From contig WRKT01000014.1 in NCBI GenBank assembly GCA_009777995.1, forward strand, positions 1 through 53,200: DNA of 53,200 nucleotides. The letters run 5' to 3'. The notes below the pieces were generated by a model, which saw only the letters and a program-made list of their open reading frames with translations, made no database searches and was not told where the DNA came from. Of the stretch, positions 42,544 through 51,446 are shown in pieces (the first letter of the stretch is position 1; each line of letters begins with the position of its first letter). This DNA is from Treponema sp. (GTDB taxonomy: Bacteria; Spirochaetota; Spirochaetia; Treponematales; Breznakiellaceae). The translations under genes were made by a program, and so were the position numbers.

Positions 42544-44742
42544 TTATTCTACCTTAAACCTTGAAACTTCTTTTATTAGGTGGCCAATGCCCTCACGGTT
42601 CTTAATCGTGATTTGGTTAACCTGGTTTACCGCACTGTTTATCTGATCAGCTCCCGTTGCCATCTCGTTCATGCCTGAAGCAATCTCCTGGGTAACTTTC
42701 TCCAGGTTAAGACTTTCCTTGATTACTTCCTTAGCACCCTCGAGCATTTCTTGCGAGCCGCTTTTTACCTGCCTTGTAATATCGTTAACATTGCCAACCC
42801 CCTGTAGAATCTGGCGGCTTCCAACACCCTGCTCTTCCATTGCATGACGGATATTCTCTTCCTGATTCGCAACGACCTTTATGCTCGAATCAATTACTTC
42901 AAACCTTTGCATAACATTTCCGGTTGATGCCGTAATCTTATCAATGGAGTCCTTCATTTTTTTCAAGACAGTGCTGATGGTTTTTGATTGTTCACTTGAG
43001 CTTTCAGCCAGCTTTCTTATCTCGTCGGCAACAACTGCGAACCCCTTCCCCGCATCTCCTGCATGTGCAGCCTCGATTGCCGCATTCATTGATAGAAGGT
43101 TAGTCTGGCTTGCAATATTTTTCATTACCGCATTAATTTGCAAAAGACCTTCAGAGTCCCTTGCAATTTCCTGGATATCGTCGACTACTTCAGAAAGACC
43201 TGTGCGGCCCACTTCAGAGGCTTCCAAAAGACCCTTTACATTCGTCGAATTATTGACAAGGGTGCTTGTAACAGATTGGATATTAGCAACCATCTCTTCG
43301 ATTGCACTTGAGGCATCAGAAATATTACTGCTTTGATCCTCTACATGTCCGTTTAATTTATTGATATTCGTTGTTATCTGCTCCATTGTAGCATTAGTCT
43401 GGGTCACTGAGGCACTCTGATTTACAACACGTCCCTTAATGCTCTGGAGATTTGCTGTAATCTGATTTACAGCCGCTGCCGTCTGGTTCATATTGCTTGC
43501 AAGACCATCACCAATATCTGAAAGAACTGCAGCCTCATCCTTAATATTGATTACAACATTTCTTATCTTTTCCAGGGTAAGGTTAAAATAATGGGCAAGT
43601 AAACCTATTTCGTCCTTGGAGTTTAGTACTATACTGCGTGTAAGATCACCCTCTCCTTCAGAAATATCCTTTAAAGTATTGGTCACAGTTACAATTGGTT
43701 TTGTCATATAGTGGAAAACGAAAAAGATAATTGATGCAACACTTAAAATTGAGATAATGGCAATAATTATAGTGAATCTTGTAATTGCATTCACATCCTT
43801 AAGCATATAACTCTCAGCTACTCCAACCAGGACTGACCAATAAGTATCTGAATTACCAATTTGGATCGGCATCATCATATACTCCACATTGGTTCTCAGC
43901 GTAGGATCGTAGGTTTGCCCATGAAAAAAGCTACCCTCTCTTACTGCAAGCATTGCATCCTGCATATTATTCCCATGCTCAAGGTCAACTTCATTCATCT
44001 TTCTTCCGATTCGCTCAGGTAGGAAATGTGCAATACTGGAACCATCACCTGAATATATAATCATAAGAGCAATTTCTTCATTTTCCGTAATAGTTTCAAT
44101 TAAGCTCATCTGAACCAGGTCCAGTTTGATAAGACAGCCTATTCCTCCCATAATCTCATTACTATGAGGATCAATAATTGGTACCATCATCGATAAAATA
44201 AAATCACTCTGCCCCATATTTGACCTAAGTACAGGATGCCCTACCTTTTCCATTGTTTGATTAGGGCCTGAAAGCCAGTTCATTACCTCCTCTATCATGG
44301 TGCTGTCCATTCCAAGAATTTCACCTGTCTCCCTTGAAAAGGCCATTGCATACTGCCCTGCGGGGCCTGATCCAAGGCGGCCAATGGAAACGGAATCGAG
44401 GTCATCGAGGGCATTGGGCTTCCATACTGAATAAACCGCCATCCAGCTCTGCTCCTCTTCGAGCTTATGGAGGAGCATATCATCATAAATATCTCTTCTG
44501 ATTTCAGGAGGCAAATTCTCATAGCCTGTCATGACATTTGAAAGTGTATGCAAAATGCGTAAATGGCTGTCTGCCATACCCTTCCATAGGGTTGCCTCGT
44601 TCTGAACCAGATTCTCAATATTATCGAGGCCCAGCTCTAAGCTTATTTTGGCGGCTCTGTTTAGCATGGTCATGGAAATCCCTGCAACTACTATAGTTAC
44701 AATGAAAAGGACTAGTATACTTAGTTTAATCTTGATCTTCAC
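42544..44742 (-). CDS. Methyl-accepting chemotaxis protein with dCache-like sensor
   Basis: A 732-residue chemoreceptor. Membrane helix 1 is at about 7-27, followed by a ~290-residue periplasmic double-Cache-like domain ([23 protein letters not shown], then [24 protein letters not shown]). Helix 2 is at about 315-340, then a HAMP ([23 protein letters not shown]) and the signalling coiled coil with hairpin tip [45 protein letters not shown]. No CheR-docking pentapeptide is seen at the C-terminus. GTG start, with GGAG 8 nt upstream. It would signal to CheA through CheW; a cheW gene lies at the right end of the window. Confidence 0.94.
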   Translation of the reverse strand: MKIKIKLSILVLFIVTIVVAGISMTMLNRAAKISLELGLDNIENLVQNEATLWKGMADSHLRILHTLSNVMTGYENLPPEIRRDIYDDMLLHKLEEEQSWMAVYSVWKPNALDDLDSVSIGRLGSGPAGQYAMAFSRETGEILGMDSTMIEEVMNWLSGPNQTMEKVGHPVLRSNMGQSDFILSMMVPIIDPHSNEIMGGIGCLIKLDLVQMSLIETITENEEIALMIIYSGDGSSIAHFLPERIGRKMNEVDLEHGNNMQDAMLAVREGSFFHGQTYDPTLRTNVEYMMMPIQIGNSDTYWSVLVGVAESYMLKDVNAITRFTIIIAIISILSVASIIFFVFHYMTKPIVTVTNTLKDISEGEGDLTRSIVLNSKDEIGLLAHYFNLTLEKIRNVVINIKDEAAVLSDIGDGLASNMNQTAAAVNQITANLQSIKGRVVNQSASVTQTNATMEQITTNINKLNGHVEDQSSNISDASSAIEEMVANIQSVTSTLVNNSTNVKGLLEASEVGRTGLSEVVDDIQEIARDSEGLLQINAVMKNIASQTNLLSMNAAIEAAHAGDAGKGFAVVADEIRKLAESSSEQSKTISTVLKKMKDSIDKITASTGNVMQRFEVIDSSIKVVANQEENIRHAMEEQGVGSRQILQGVGNVNDITRQVKSGSQEMLEGAKEVIKESLNLEKVTQEIASGMNEMATGADQINSAVNQVNQITIKNREGIGHLIKEVSRFKVE

Positions 44743-44840
44743 AGTTTTTTCTCCTTATTTAGCAATGAGTTTTTAATTTCCTAAACTTAAAAGATGCTTA
44801 AAAAGAACAGTTTTTTTATATCTTTTTTTATTCTATAGAT

Positions 44841-44869
44841 AATATATAAAGATTTTTCTCATATCGCAA
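44841..44869 (-). promoter_or_regulatory. Promoter for the MCP gene
   Basis: On the minus strand: TTGCGA (44864-44869), 17-nt spacer, TATATT (44841-44846). It would give a leader of about 92 nt. A sigma-28 consensus (TAAA-N15-GCCGATAA), used by some chemotaxis genes, does not fit well here. Confidence 0.45.
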
Positions 44870-44926
44870 AGGGAATTTTTTGAATTTTTGTGTGTTTTTT
44901 AGAACAGGATGATTTTCTTTAACTAT

Positions 44927-45008
44927 TGTGGCCTGGGAGACTTGAACTCCCATACCTCTCGGCACTAGCACCTCAAGCTAGCGTGTCTACCAGTTCCACC
45001 AAGGCCAC
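44927..45008 (-). tRNA. tRNA-Leu (anticodon GAG)
   Basis: I folded this by eye on the minus strand. The acceptor GTGGCCT (45008-45002) pairs with AGGCCAC (44934-44928), with discriminator A at 44927. The D-arm region reads TGGTGGAACTGGTAGACACG, the anticodon stem CTAGC/GCTAG closes a TTGAGGT loop (anticodon GAG, codon CUC/CUU), the long variable arm GCCGAGAGGT marks a class II tRNA, and the T-arm GGGAGTTCAAGTCTCCC closes it. CCA is not encoded, so it must be added after RNase Z cleavage. 82 nt. Confidence 0.95.
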
Positions 45009-45027
45009 AATCCATTCTTCACTAATA

Positions 45028-45056
45028 AGATTAGCTATTTATCCTGCTTATGTCAA
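45028..45056 (-). promoter_or_regulatory. Promoter for tRNA-Leu
   Basis: Perfect -35 TTGACA (45051-45056), 17-nt spacer, TAATCT (45028-45033) on the minus strand. Predicted start is near 45021, 13 nt before the mature 5' end. Confidence 0.6.
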
Positions 45057-45081
45057 TAATACTTCCTGTCGATAAAAGAGT

Positions 45082-47898
45082 ATGATGAGTCGAAATCTAT
45101 CTATCGCAGTGATAATCTGCAGTTTAGTACTTTTAACCGGTTTTTTCTCTTCCTGTGCTTCTCAACCTGAAGTGGTTCCTGAAGAATTGCCGCCCGATCC
45201 GAGGGATGATGTCTGGACCCTTCTTGCAAGGGGGGACGGAGACAGGGCAAGAGGATTCTTCCTTGGTGAAGTTGACGTAAATGCCACCGATTCACGGGGT
45301 AGAACGCCTCTGCACTATGCGGCAGAACACGAGGACTCACTGCTTGCAACCTTTTTCATAGTTATGGGTGCAAAGGTTGATGCAGTCGATCATGACGGGA
45401 GAACTCCCCTTAGCATAAGCGCAGAAAAGCTCGATGGTCCAACCGCAAGGGCCCTTGTAAATGCAGGAGCAGACATCCACTACCCGATGTGGGGCGGAGC
45501 CTCTCCTGCCCTAATCGCTGTAAGGGAGAGCAGCACCTTTCTTACGGCCCTCCTCCACCCTGTTGCTCTTGCTTCAGTGGATAATAATGGCAGGACCATC
45601 CTGCACCTCGCAGTTGACAACGGAAACCCGGCCTCTGTAAGGACCATTCTTAGAGAGGGTAACCGTAATATAAGCGTAGAGGACAATCAGGGAAAAACAG
45701 CCCTGGATATTGCCCTAGAAAGGTCAAATTCGAAGAATCATGCAGAAATTGCCGAAAGCCTCATCCTTTCGGGCGCAACTTCAGAGAATCCCCTTTATAC
45801 TTACCTCGCACCTGCCGTAAGGAGTGCAAACTATAATATTCGCAGTGCAGACGGAATGGCACCCCTTCATTATATCTCAAGAATCGGTTATATGGGCTAT
45901 CTGGAATTCATGCTTGAGCGAAATGCCGATGTCAATATAAAAAATGCCTCAGGGGCCACTCCCCTGCATGAAGCAGCACGTTCAGGCAATGTAAGATATA
46001 TGGAAACCCTCCTTAATAATGGTGCAGACATTCACGCACAGGATGCAAACGGTAACTCCGTATTACATATTGCCATCCCTGCCGAGCACCATCTTGATGC
46101 AGTAAACCTCTTCCTTTCTAGGGGTGTAAACCCGAATATTCGCGATATTCACGGAAGTTCTCCCCTCCATACGGTTATCATGCTAAATAGGCACGAGAGT
46201 GTTGTAGAGTCGCTTTTAAAAAGCGGAGCTGATGTTACAATTCGGGACATAGACGGCAAGACACCATTATATATTGCAGTTGAAAGGGAGCATATTAAGT
46301 ATCTTCCCCTGCTCTTAGCCTACGGCTCGGATATTTTCGCAGCAGATAATAACGGGATTAGCCCCTTTGAAAGGGCCCTAAGGGAGAATACAGCCTTAGT
46401 AAACCCGATGATTACTTCCGAAACGGTTTTCCAAAATGACAGAGATGGAAATACCATGCTTCATATTACGGTCCGTAATGGGAGCAATATCCCCATAATT
46501 AACCGCATCCTCGACTATGGCGGAAATGTGAATGCAAGAAATAAGGCAGGTGATACAAGTCTTACAATCGCAGTCAGGCAAAATGAGGAACAGGCAGGCC
46601 TGCTCCTTTTAAGGCGAGATGCTGATATTTTTGCAGGAAATGCCGAAGGTGAAAGTCCCCTATCCCTCACCTTCCCCCCGCCGGGAAGAAGCTCATCCGA
46701 ATTACGACAGTGGATGCTAAATCCCCAGACCCTTAGCGCAAGGGACGGGCTCGGAAATACGGCCCTCCATTATACCGCAGACTGGCGGCTGGATACCTGG
46801 ATACCCTATCTTATTCAATTAGGAGCAAATACTGAGGCGGCCAATGCCACAGGGGAAACTCCCATCTTTTCCGCAGTCAAAAGTGATTCACCTTCAACGA
46901 TAAACGTCTTAATAAACCATGGTGCAGTGCTAATGGCAAGAGATACCCTTGGGAACTCTGCCCTTCATGCTGCCGTTCGCTGGAATTCCCCCCTTTCGGT
47001 TGAGGAATTGATCGATTTGGGAGTGGATATTGATAATCATGCACTTAACGGTAAAACACCCCTCCACGATTCAATTCGCATGGGAATGCTGGGAATATAC
47101 AGGATTCTTATTAGGAGAGGAGCGAACATCGAAGTAAGAGATATGGACGGAAATACACCCTTTGTTGAGGCAGTACTCGCAGGTTTCCCTGAAGTTATGA
47201 TAGAACTCTATAATCTGGGCACTGACCCCAATATTCGTAATTTCAGGGGCGATACCCCCTTACATATAACTGCAGCAATGAACAGAACAGAACTTACCAC
47301 CCTGCTTTTGGGATGGGGTGCTTCGATTCATGCAAGAAATGCTCAAGGAAGAACACCTTTGCAAAATGCCCTGCAATATTCATTGCCTCAGGTAAGAACC
47401 TTCCTGACAATGGACAGGATCTTCTCTTCTGATGATGACGGCTCTTCAGTACTGCATATTGCAGTGCTTGAGCAGGTTCCTGTAACAACAATCAGCATGA
47501 TCCTATCTCTTGGAGCAAGGATTTCACCCGTCGATGCCGCAGGCCGTACTCCCCTAAGACTCGCAATTGATTCCGATCAATGGGATACTGCAAACTTCCT
47601 TGCAAACTCAGGCGCGGATGTGTTCATCACCGCAAGAGACGGAAATACCCCTGCCGACATTGCCCTAAGAAAGGGTGATGCTGCAATCAGGTCCCTCTTC
47701 ACAGGAACTGCAATAAGTTCAAGGGATACAACAGGCAATACAATACTGCACTATGCAGCAAGACACGGAGATCCCTCTTCAATACAGTTATTGCTTTCAC
47801 TTGGAGCTCAAAGAAATGTGGTTAATATTGCAGCGGAAAGTCCTGTCGAAATTGCCCTGAGATGGAGACATGTCGAAGCGGCGGCCCTTTTAAACTAA
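45082..47898 (+). CDS. Giant ankyrin-repeat lipoprotein
   Basis: A 938-residue protein: signal segment and lipobox FSSC (about C25), a Pro/Glu/Asp linker, then ankyrin repeats from about residue 58 to the C-terminus. The repeats recur every ~33 residues with the consensus G-x-T-P-L-H-x-A and L-L-x-x-G-A-D. Landmarks are at 72, 167, 259, 454, 554, 787 and 884, which are 'G-N-T-x-L-H' variants. Every third repeat tends to be cut to about 29-31 residues and to lack the LLxxGAD end, giving a ~97-residue super-repeat. The lipid anchor places it in the envelope, where it would bind protein partners. Two adjacent ATGs are possible starts (45082, 45085), and no clear Shine-Dalgarno is seen. Confidence 0.9.
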   Translation: MMSRNLSIAVIICSLVLLTGFFSSCASQPEVVPEELPPDPRDDVWTLLARGDGDRARGFFLGEVDVNATDSRGRTPLHYAAEHEDSLLATFFIVMGAKVDAVDHDGRTPLSISAEKLDGPTARALVNAGADIHYPMWGGASPALIAVRESSTFLTALLHPVALASVDNNGRTILHLAVDNGNPASVRTILREGNRNISVEDNQGKTALDIALERSNSKNHAEIAESLILSGATSENPLYTYLAPAVRSANYNIRSADGMAPLHYISRIGYMGYLEFMLERNADVNIKNASGATPLHEAARSGNVRYMETLLNNGADIHAQDANGNSVLHIAIPAEHHLDAVNLFLSRGVNPNIRDIHGSSPLHTVIMLNRHESVVESLLKSGADVTIRDIDGKTPLYIAVEREHIKYLPLLLAYGSDIFAADNNGISPFERALRENTALVNPMITSETVFQNDRDGNTMLHITVRNGSNIPIINRILDYGGNVNARNKAGDTSLTIAVRQNEEQAGLLLLRRDADIFAGNAEGESPLSLTFPPPGRSSSELRQWMLNPQTLSARDGLGNTALHYTADWRLDTWIPYLIQLGANTEAANATGETPIFSAVKSDSPSTINVLINHGAVLMARDTLGNSALHAAVRWNSPLSVEELIDLGVDIDNHALNGKTPLHDSIRMGMLGIYRILIRRGANIEVRDMDGNTPFVEAVLAGFPEVMIELYNLGTDPNIRNFRGDTPLHITAAMNRTELTTLLLGWGASIHARNAQGRTPLQNALQYSLPQVRTFLTMDRIFSSDDDGSSVLHIAVLEQVPVTTISMILSLGARISPVDAAGRTPLRLAIDSDQWDTANFLANSGADVFITARDGNTPADIALRKGDAAIRSLFTGTAISSRDTTGNTILHYAARHGDPSSIQLLLSLGAQRNVVNIAAESPVEIALRWRHVEAAALLN

Positions 47899-47910
47899 TA
47901 TAATTTTGTA

Positions 47911-47940
47911 TACGGCCTACAGTAAAGTCTGTGGGTCGTA
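47911..47940. terminator. Bidirectional terminator hairpin between convergent genes
   Basis: TACGGCCTACAG (47911-47922) and CTGTGGGTCGTA (47929-47940) form a 12-bp stem with two G-U type pairs around a 6-nt loop. On the plus strand it is followed by CTATTGTTTTTT; on the minus strand by a weaker TATACAAAATT. It separates the ankyrin gene from the convergent hypothetical-recN group. Confidence 0.7.
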
Positions 47941-48741
47941 CTATTGTTTTTTCCTTTGTTTTACATCCATGTCAAGTTTTCCTGCCCAAGTATCTGCTTT
48001 TTTTCTTATTGTTTCGGCATCATTTTTCTCGCCAAGAATATTATGAATCCTTTTAAGTGCATTTAAAAAGTTAATGCCCATATTAAAATCATCAGTATGA
48101 TTTGACAGCAGCTCATACTTTTCCCTATATCTGTCAGCCGCATTTGCAAGAAGTTTCTTTATAAGCCTAATATGATTTACCGTAGGTTCATAATCAACAG
48201 CTCTCGGGTCTGTATTTGCAACTGCTGTTTTAAGGTTCATTATATTTTTTGCAACTGCAGCATAGCGTCCTTCAAGATCAACGAATGACCATTTCCATTT
48301 TGCATTTTCTCCGTATGCATCCTTTATCAGGTTTAGAACCAGTCCTGCCCTCCTGATTAATGCATACCTATTTTGAGCATCAACATCGTTAATTTCACTA
48401 AGTTTATCTTCATAATCTGAGTAAGGGACATCGACAAAGGGGCTTACAATTTCTTCAAGGTAGGTGATAGCCTTTACATAGGATTTTCTGGCTTCATTAA
48501 GTGACTCCTCACTTTGAATCCTAAGAATTGCCTGAGACATCCCGCATAGTATAAGGTAATTTGATGCAAGGTAGAGCATATCGTCTACAAGTGCAAGGCG
48601 GCTATATGCCGCTTGAGGGCCCCCCCTCTCTATTGCCTTTTTACCCGCAGATTCCTTTTTTAACTGAGTCTGTATTATATCTCTATATGGTTTAGTTTTT
48701 TCAATATATTGATTACGACCAACACTTGTAATCTTCAACAT
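47941..48741 (-). CDS. Hypothetical helical protein linked to recN
   Basis: A 266-residue soluble protein that I do not recognise. It is predicted mostly alpha-helical with several heptad-like stretches (KSYVKAITYLEEIVSPF, AAVAKNIMNLKTAVANT, HIRLIKKLLANAADRYREKYELL) and no signal peptide or membrane helix. It is basic at the C-terminus (DVKQRKKQ). GGAGAAGTGAT precedes the ATG. It follows recN by 17 bp on the same strand and ends at the terminator hairpin, so it is the last gene of the degT-nadK-recN group. Function cannot be given. Confidence 0.75.
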   Translation of the reverse strand: MLKITSVGRNQYIEKTKPYRDIIQTQLKKESAGKKAIERGGPQAAYSRLALVDDMLYLASNYLILCGMSQAILRIQSEESLNEARKSYVKAITYLEEIVSPFVDVPYSDYEDKLSEINDVDAQNRYALIRRAGLVLNLIKDAYGENAKWKWSFVDLEGRYAAVAKNIMNLKTAVANTDPRAVDYEPTVNHIRLIKKLLANAADRYREKYELLSNHTDDFNMGINFLNALKRIHNILGEKNDAETIRKKADTWAGKLDMDVKQRKKQ

Positions 48742-48758
48742 ATCACTTCTCCATACCC

Positions 48759-50501
48759 TTAGCTCTTACCGTATTTTGCCAATAATTCATCGGCATGTGC
48801 AAGAGCCGCATCCCCCGAATCACCTGCAAGCATCCTGGCAATTTCAAGACGCCTCTCTTCTGCATATAGGGAAGTGATGCCTGTTATTGTCCTTTCAATA
48901 GATTGGGCATCCTTCCTGTCAACTTTTTTTTGCACTAATAAATGATTATCTGCTCGAACGGCAATACTTGCAAGATGGGTAACACAAAATATTTGTTTTT
49001 CTTTTCCAATCAAGGAAAGATATTCACCTACAGACAGAGCAACCTCCCCGCCTATGCCGGTATCGACTTCATCAAAAACGAGGGTCTCCGCACCGCTGTC
49101 CCCATTCCCGCAGAGTATGGTCTTAATTGCGAGCATCACACGGGATAATTCACCGCCGGATGCAATGCGGCTGAGATCCTTTAACGGTTCCCCGGTATTT
49201 GCCGAAAACATGAACTCAATATCGTCTGCTCCGTATGGGCCGCAGACAAAACCTCTATCCTTTCCCTTTGATAGAACCTGTGCCGAAAAAGCGGCATTCG
49301 GCATCCCAAGCCTTTTAAGAATTTCAGTAATACCCTTATTCAGCTTCTTTGCACCCTCTTTCCTCTCTGCAGATAAAAACGAAGCCTTTGATGTAAGGTC
49401 CTTTTCAAGTCCTGCAATTTGATTTTTTATGATAGTTTGATTTTCAACAGCTCCCGAAAGAGCTTCAATTTCGAGGGCCGCTTCTGTCATATATTTCAAT
49501 ACTCCGCTCTCGTCGGAAGAAGAACTATCGGAAATACTATTACCCGATGGCCTATATTTTTTCCTCAGTTTATACAATAGGCTTAGCCTTTCTTCCACTT
49601 CTTCAAGCCTCTTTGGATCATAACTCAAAGAATTTCTATAATCCCTAAACTCTGAAGAAATATCCTCTGCCTCATAGTAAAGATCCTCAAGTCTCTTTAG
49701 GAGAGGAGACAGGCTGCCGTCAATCGAAGAAGCATTTTCCATTGCCGCCCTTGAACGCCTTGCAAGAGTCAGCAGTGAAGGATCATCATCAAATAGAGAA
49801 GAAGCACCTGAATTAACATGGCCGCTGAGCTTTTCAAAGTCTCCAAGGCGGCTGCTTTCACTTTCAAGTTCCTTAATTTCCCCGATTTTGGGGGCTGCCT
49901 TGGTTATTTCCTCAATAGCATAATTTAAGATTTCAAGCCTTGCTTCCCTGTCTCTTTCATTTGTAAACAATGCTTCAAGAGCCTTCCGTTTCTCTGAAAG
50001 CTCAATAAAAACCCGGTTTAAATCTTTAACCTTATCTTCAAGAGCAGAAAAACGATCCAAATAAACCCTATGAGTATCCTTTCGTAAAAGTGATTCGTGA
50101 TTATGCTGACCATGAAGATCGAATAAAAACCCCATGAACACTTCAAGATCATTCCTTGTCATGCTCGCACTTTGTATGAAAATAGAACTGCGGCCTGTTG
50201 ATTTTATTGTTCGCCTAACGCTCAGCCTTGAATCATCAAGCTCAATTTCCCTTTCAGAGAGCCAGGAAAGAGCATCAGTATTTTTATCATCAATATAGAT
50301 AATTGCAGAAACACTTGCTTCATTAGACCCTGTACGGATTATATCAACGTCAGCTTTAGCGCCAAGAAGAAAACTCAAAGAGCCGACAATTATGGACTTA
50401 CCCGCCCCTGTTTCCCCTGTGAGTACGGTGAAGCCCTTATCGAAGGAAAGGGTGAGGCTGTCAATTAATGCGAAATTCCTTATAGAAATTTCTTCGATCA
50501 T
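48759..50501 (-). CDS. recN: DNA repair protein RecN
   Basis: A 580-residue SMC-like ATPase that acts early in double-strand-break repair. Walker A GETGAGKS is at 29-36. A long coiled-coil middle (about 155-360) is followed by the C-terminal ATPase half with IASGGELSRVMLAIKTIL (signature), LVFDEVDTGIGGEVA (Walker B) and FCVTHLASIAVRADNHLLV. The start ATG overlaps the nadK stop by 4 bp; nadK and recN are adjacent in many bacteria. No LexA box is visible upstream. Confidence 0.95.
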   Translation of the reverse strand: MIEEISIRNFALIDSLTLSFDKGFTVLTGETGAGKSIIVGSLSFLLGAKADVDIIRTGSNEASVSAIIYIDDKNTDALSWLSEREIELDDSRLSVRRTIKSTGRSSIFIQSASMTRNDLEVFMGFLFDLHGQHNHESLLRKDTHRVYLDRFSALEDKVKDLNRVFIELSEKRKALEALFTNERDREARLEILNYAIEEITKAAPKIGEIKELESESSRLGDFEKLSGHVNSGASSLFDDDPSLLTLARRSRAAMENASSIDGSLSPLLKRLEDLYYEAEDISSEFRDYRNSLSYDPKRLEEVEERLSLLYKLRKKYRPSGNSISDSSSSDESGVLKYMTEAALEIEALSGAVENQTIIKNQIAGLEKDLTSKASFLSAERKEGAKKLNKGITEILKRLGMPNAAFSAQVLSKGKDRGFVCGPYGADDIEFMFSANTGEPLKDLSRIASGGELSRVMLAIKTILCGNGDSGAETLVFDEVDTGIGGEVALSVGEYLSLIGKEKQIFCVTHLASIAVRADNHLLVQKKVDRKDAQSIERTITGITSLYAEERRLEIARMLAGDSGDAALAHADELLAKYGKS

Positions 50502-51367
50502 ACCTCAACCTCATTTTCAGGAATCATAAGGAATTTCGAACGTAAGGTTTCATAAAACCCCTCGCGTACGGAAGCCATTAAGAGGCAGTGATAAGGAGCT
50601 TTCTTTAAAAATACCTTGTCGCCGCTTTTCAGCTTCTCCGTTACCTGCCCGTCAACAGTAAGCAAAACCCCGCTCCTCTGATCTTTTTCGATGTCAACCT
50701 GCACTATATCATCGACCGGGAGTACAAGGGGTCGGCTTGAAAAGGTAAAGGGGCAAATCGGATTTAAGATCATTGCTTCCAGCTCAGGGTCAAGTACAGG
50801 CCCTCCCGACGCTCCCGAATAAGCTGTGGAGCCGGTAGGGGTTGCGACGATTAGGCCATCTGAACGATATAGGCCAAGATTTACAGCCTTCTTCGACTTA
50901 CTGTCAAAATAAGAAACCTTAAGTTTAATTAGCTTTGCAATGCCTGATGCGGAAATGACTATATCATTAAGACAACAGCCCTTTAGGACTTCCTTCCCTG
51001 CTCTTTCAACCCTAACATCCAGCATTAAACGTTTTGAAACAGGTAACTTTCCTTCAAGGCCCTTTATTAAAATATCGGGGCATTCATTTGCATTAACTCC
51101 TGCAATAAAACCGAAGGTGCCAAAATTTACGGGGAAAATCGGAACTCCCAGCGGAGACATTGCCCTTGCCGCAGCCAAAACCGTTCCATCTCCGCCAAGA
51201 GAAATGGCAATATCATAACCTCTCTCTGTATGAAAATCAGGCTTTCCCTTTGATGCATAAATATCTACAGATATTTTTCTGGAGAATAATTCCGTTTTTA
51301 TCTTTTGTCCAAACAGCCTTGCTTCTTTTTTCGCGGAATTAATAAAAATGATAGCCCGCTTTGGCAT
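50498..51367 (-). CDS. nadK: NAD kinase
   Basis: A 289-residue kinase producing NADP from NAD. The GGDGT motif is at 58-62 (SLGGDGTVLAAARAM), GTFGFIAGVN follows, then the CCLNDIVIS (NAD-binding Asn/Asp) and PTGSTAYSGASGGP glycine-rich loop. Its AGGCGG Shine-Dalgarno lies 5 nt before the ATG, at the edge of a 19-bp tandem hairpin array that fills the gap to the upstream degT-like gene. It overlaps recN by 4 bp downstream. Confidence 0.94.
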   Translation of the reverse strand: MPKRAIIFINSAKKEARLFGQKIKTELFSRKISVDIYASKGKPDFHTERGYDIAISLGGDGTVLAAARAMSPLGVPIFPVNFGTFGFIAGVNANECPDILIKGLEGKLPVSKRLMLDVRVERAGKEVLKGCCLNDIVISASGIAKLIKLKVSYFDSKSKKAVNLGLYRSDGLIVATPTGSTAYSGASGGPVLDPELEAMILNPICPFTFSSRPLVLPVDDIVQVDIEKDQRSGVLLTVDGQVTEKLKSGDKVFLKKAPYHCLLMASVREGFYETLRSKFLMIPENEVEV

Positions 51368-51370
51368 TTA

Positions 51371-51446
51371 AACCGCCTATAGAAGAGTGCTTTACCTATG
51401 GTAAAGTGCCCTCCCTATGGGAGAGTGCTTTGCCTATGGCAAAGCT
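51371..51446. repeat. Four-unit 19-bp tandem array of short hairpins
   Basis: Four consecutive 19-bp units start at 51371, 51390, 51409 and 51428. All contain CCTATRG in the same place. Units 2-4 read ctttaCCTATGGtaaagtg, ccctcCCTATGGgagagtg and ctttgCCTATGGcaaagct. Each folds on a TAT loop with stems of 7, 5 and 8 bp. The flanking positions covary: A-T, C-G and G-C at columns 5/13; T-A, C-G and T-A at 3/15. Unit 1 is degenerate. The array spans the stop codon of the degT-like gene and reaches the 5' edge of nadK's ribosome site. Confidence 0.85.

Noticed and set aside
44743..44926. Sigma-28 (FliA-type) promoter for the MCP gene
   Set aside because: A GCGATAT is present, but no TAAA box lies at the right distance; the sigma-70-like TTGCGA-17-TATATT fits better.
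44927..45008. tRNA-Ser (anticodon TGA) reading of the class II tRNA
   Set aside because: Shifting the loop by one base would put TGA at the anticodon but breaks the CTAGC/GCTAG stem; the paired fold gives GAG, and the TGGTGGAACTGGTAGAC arm is leucine-like.
51371..51446. CRISPR array
   Set aside because: The units are contiguous 19-bp repeats with no spacers and no cas genes nearby.
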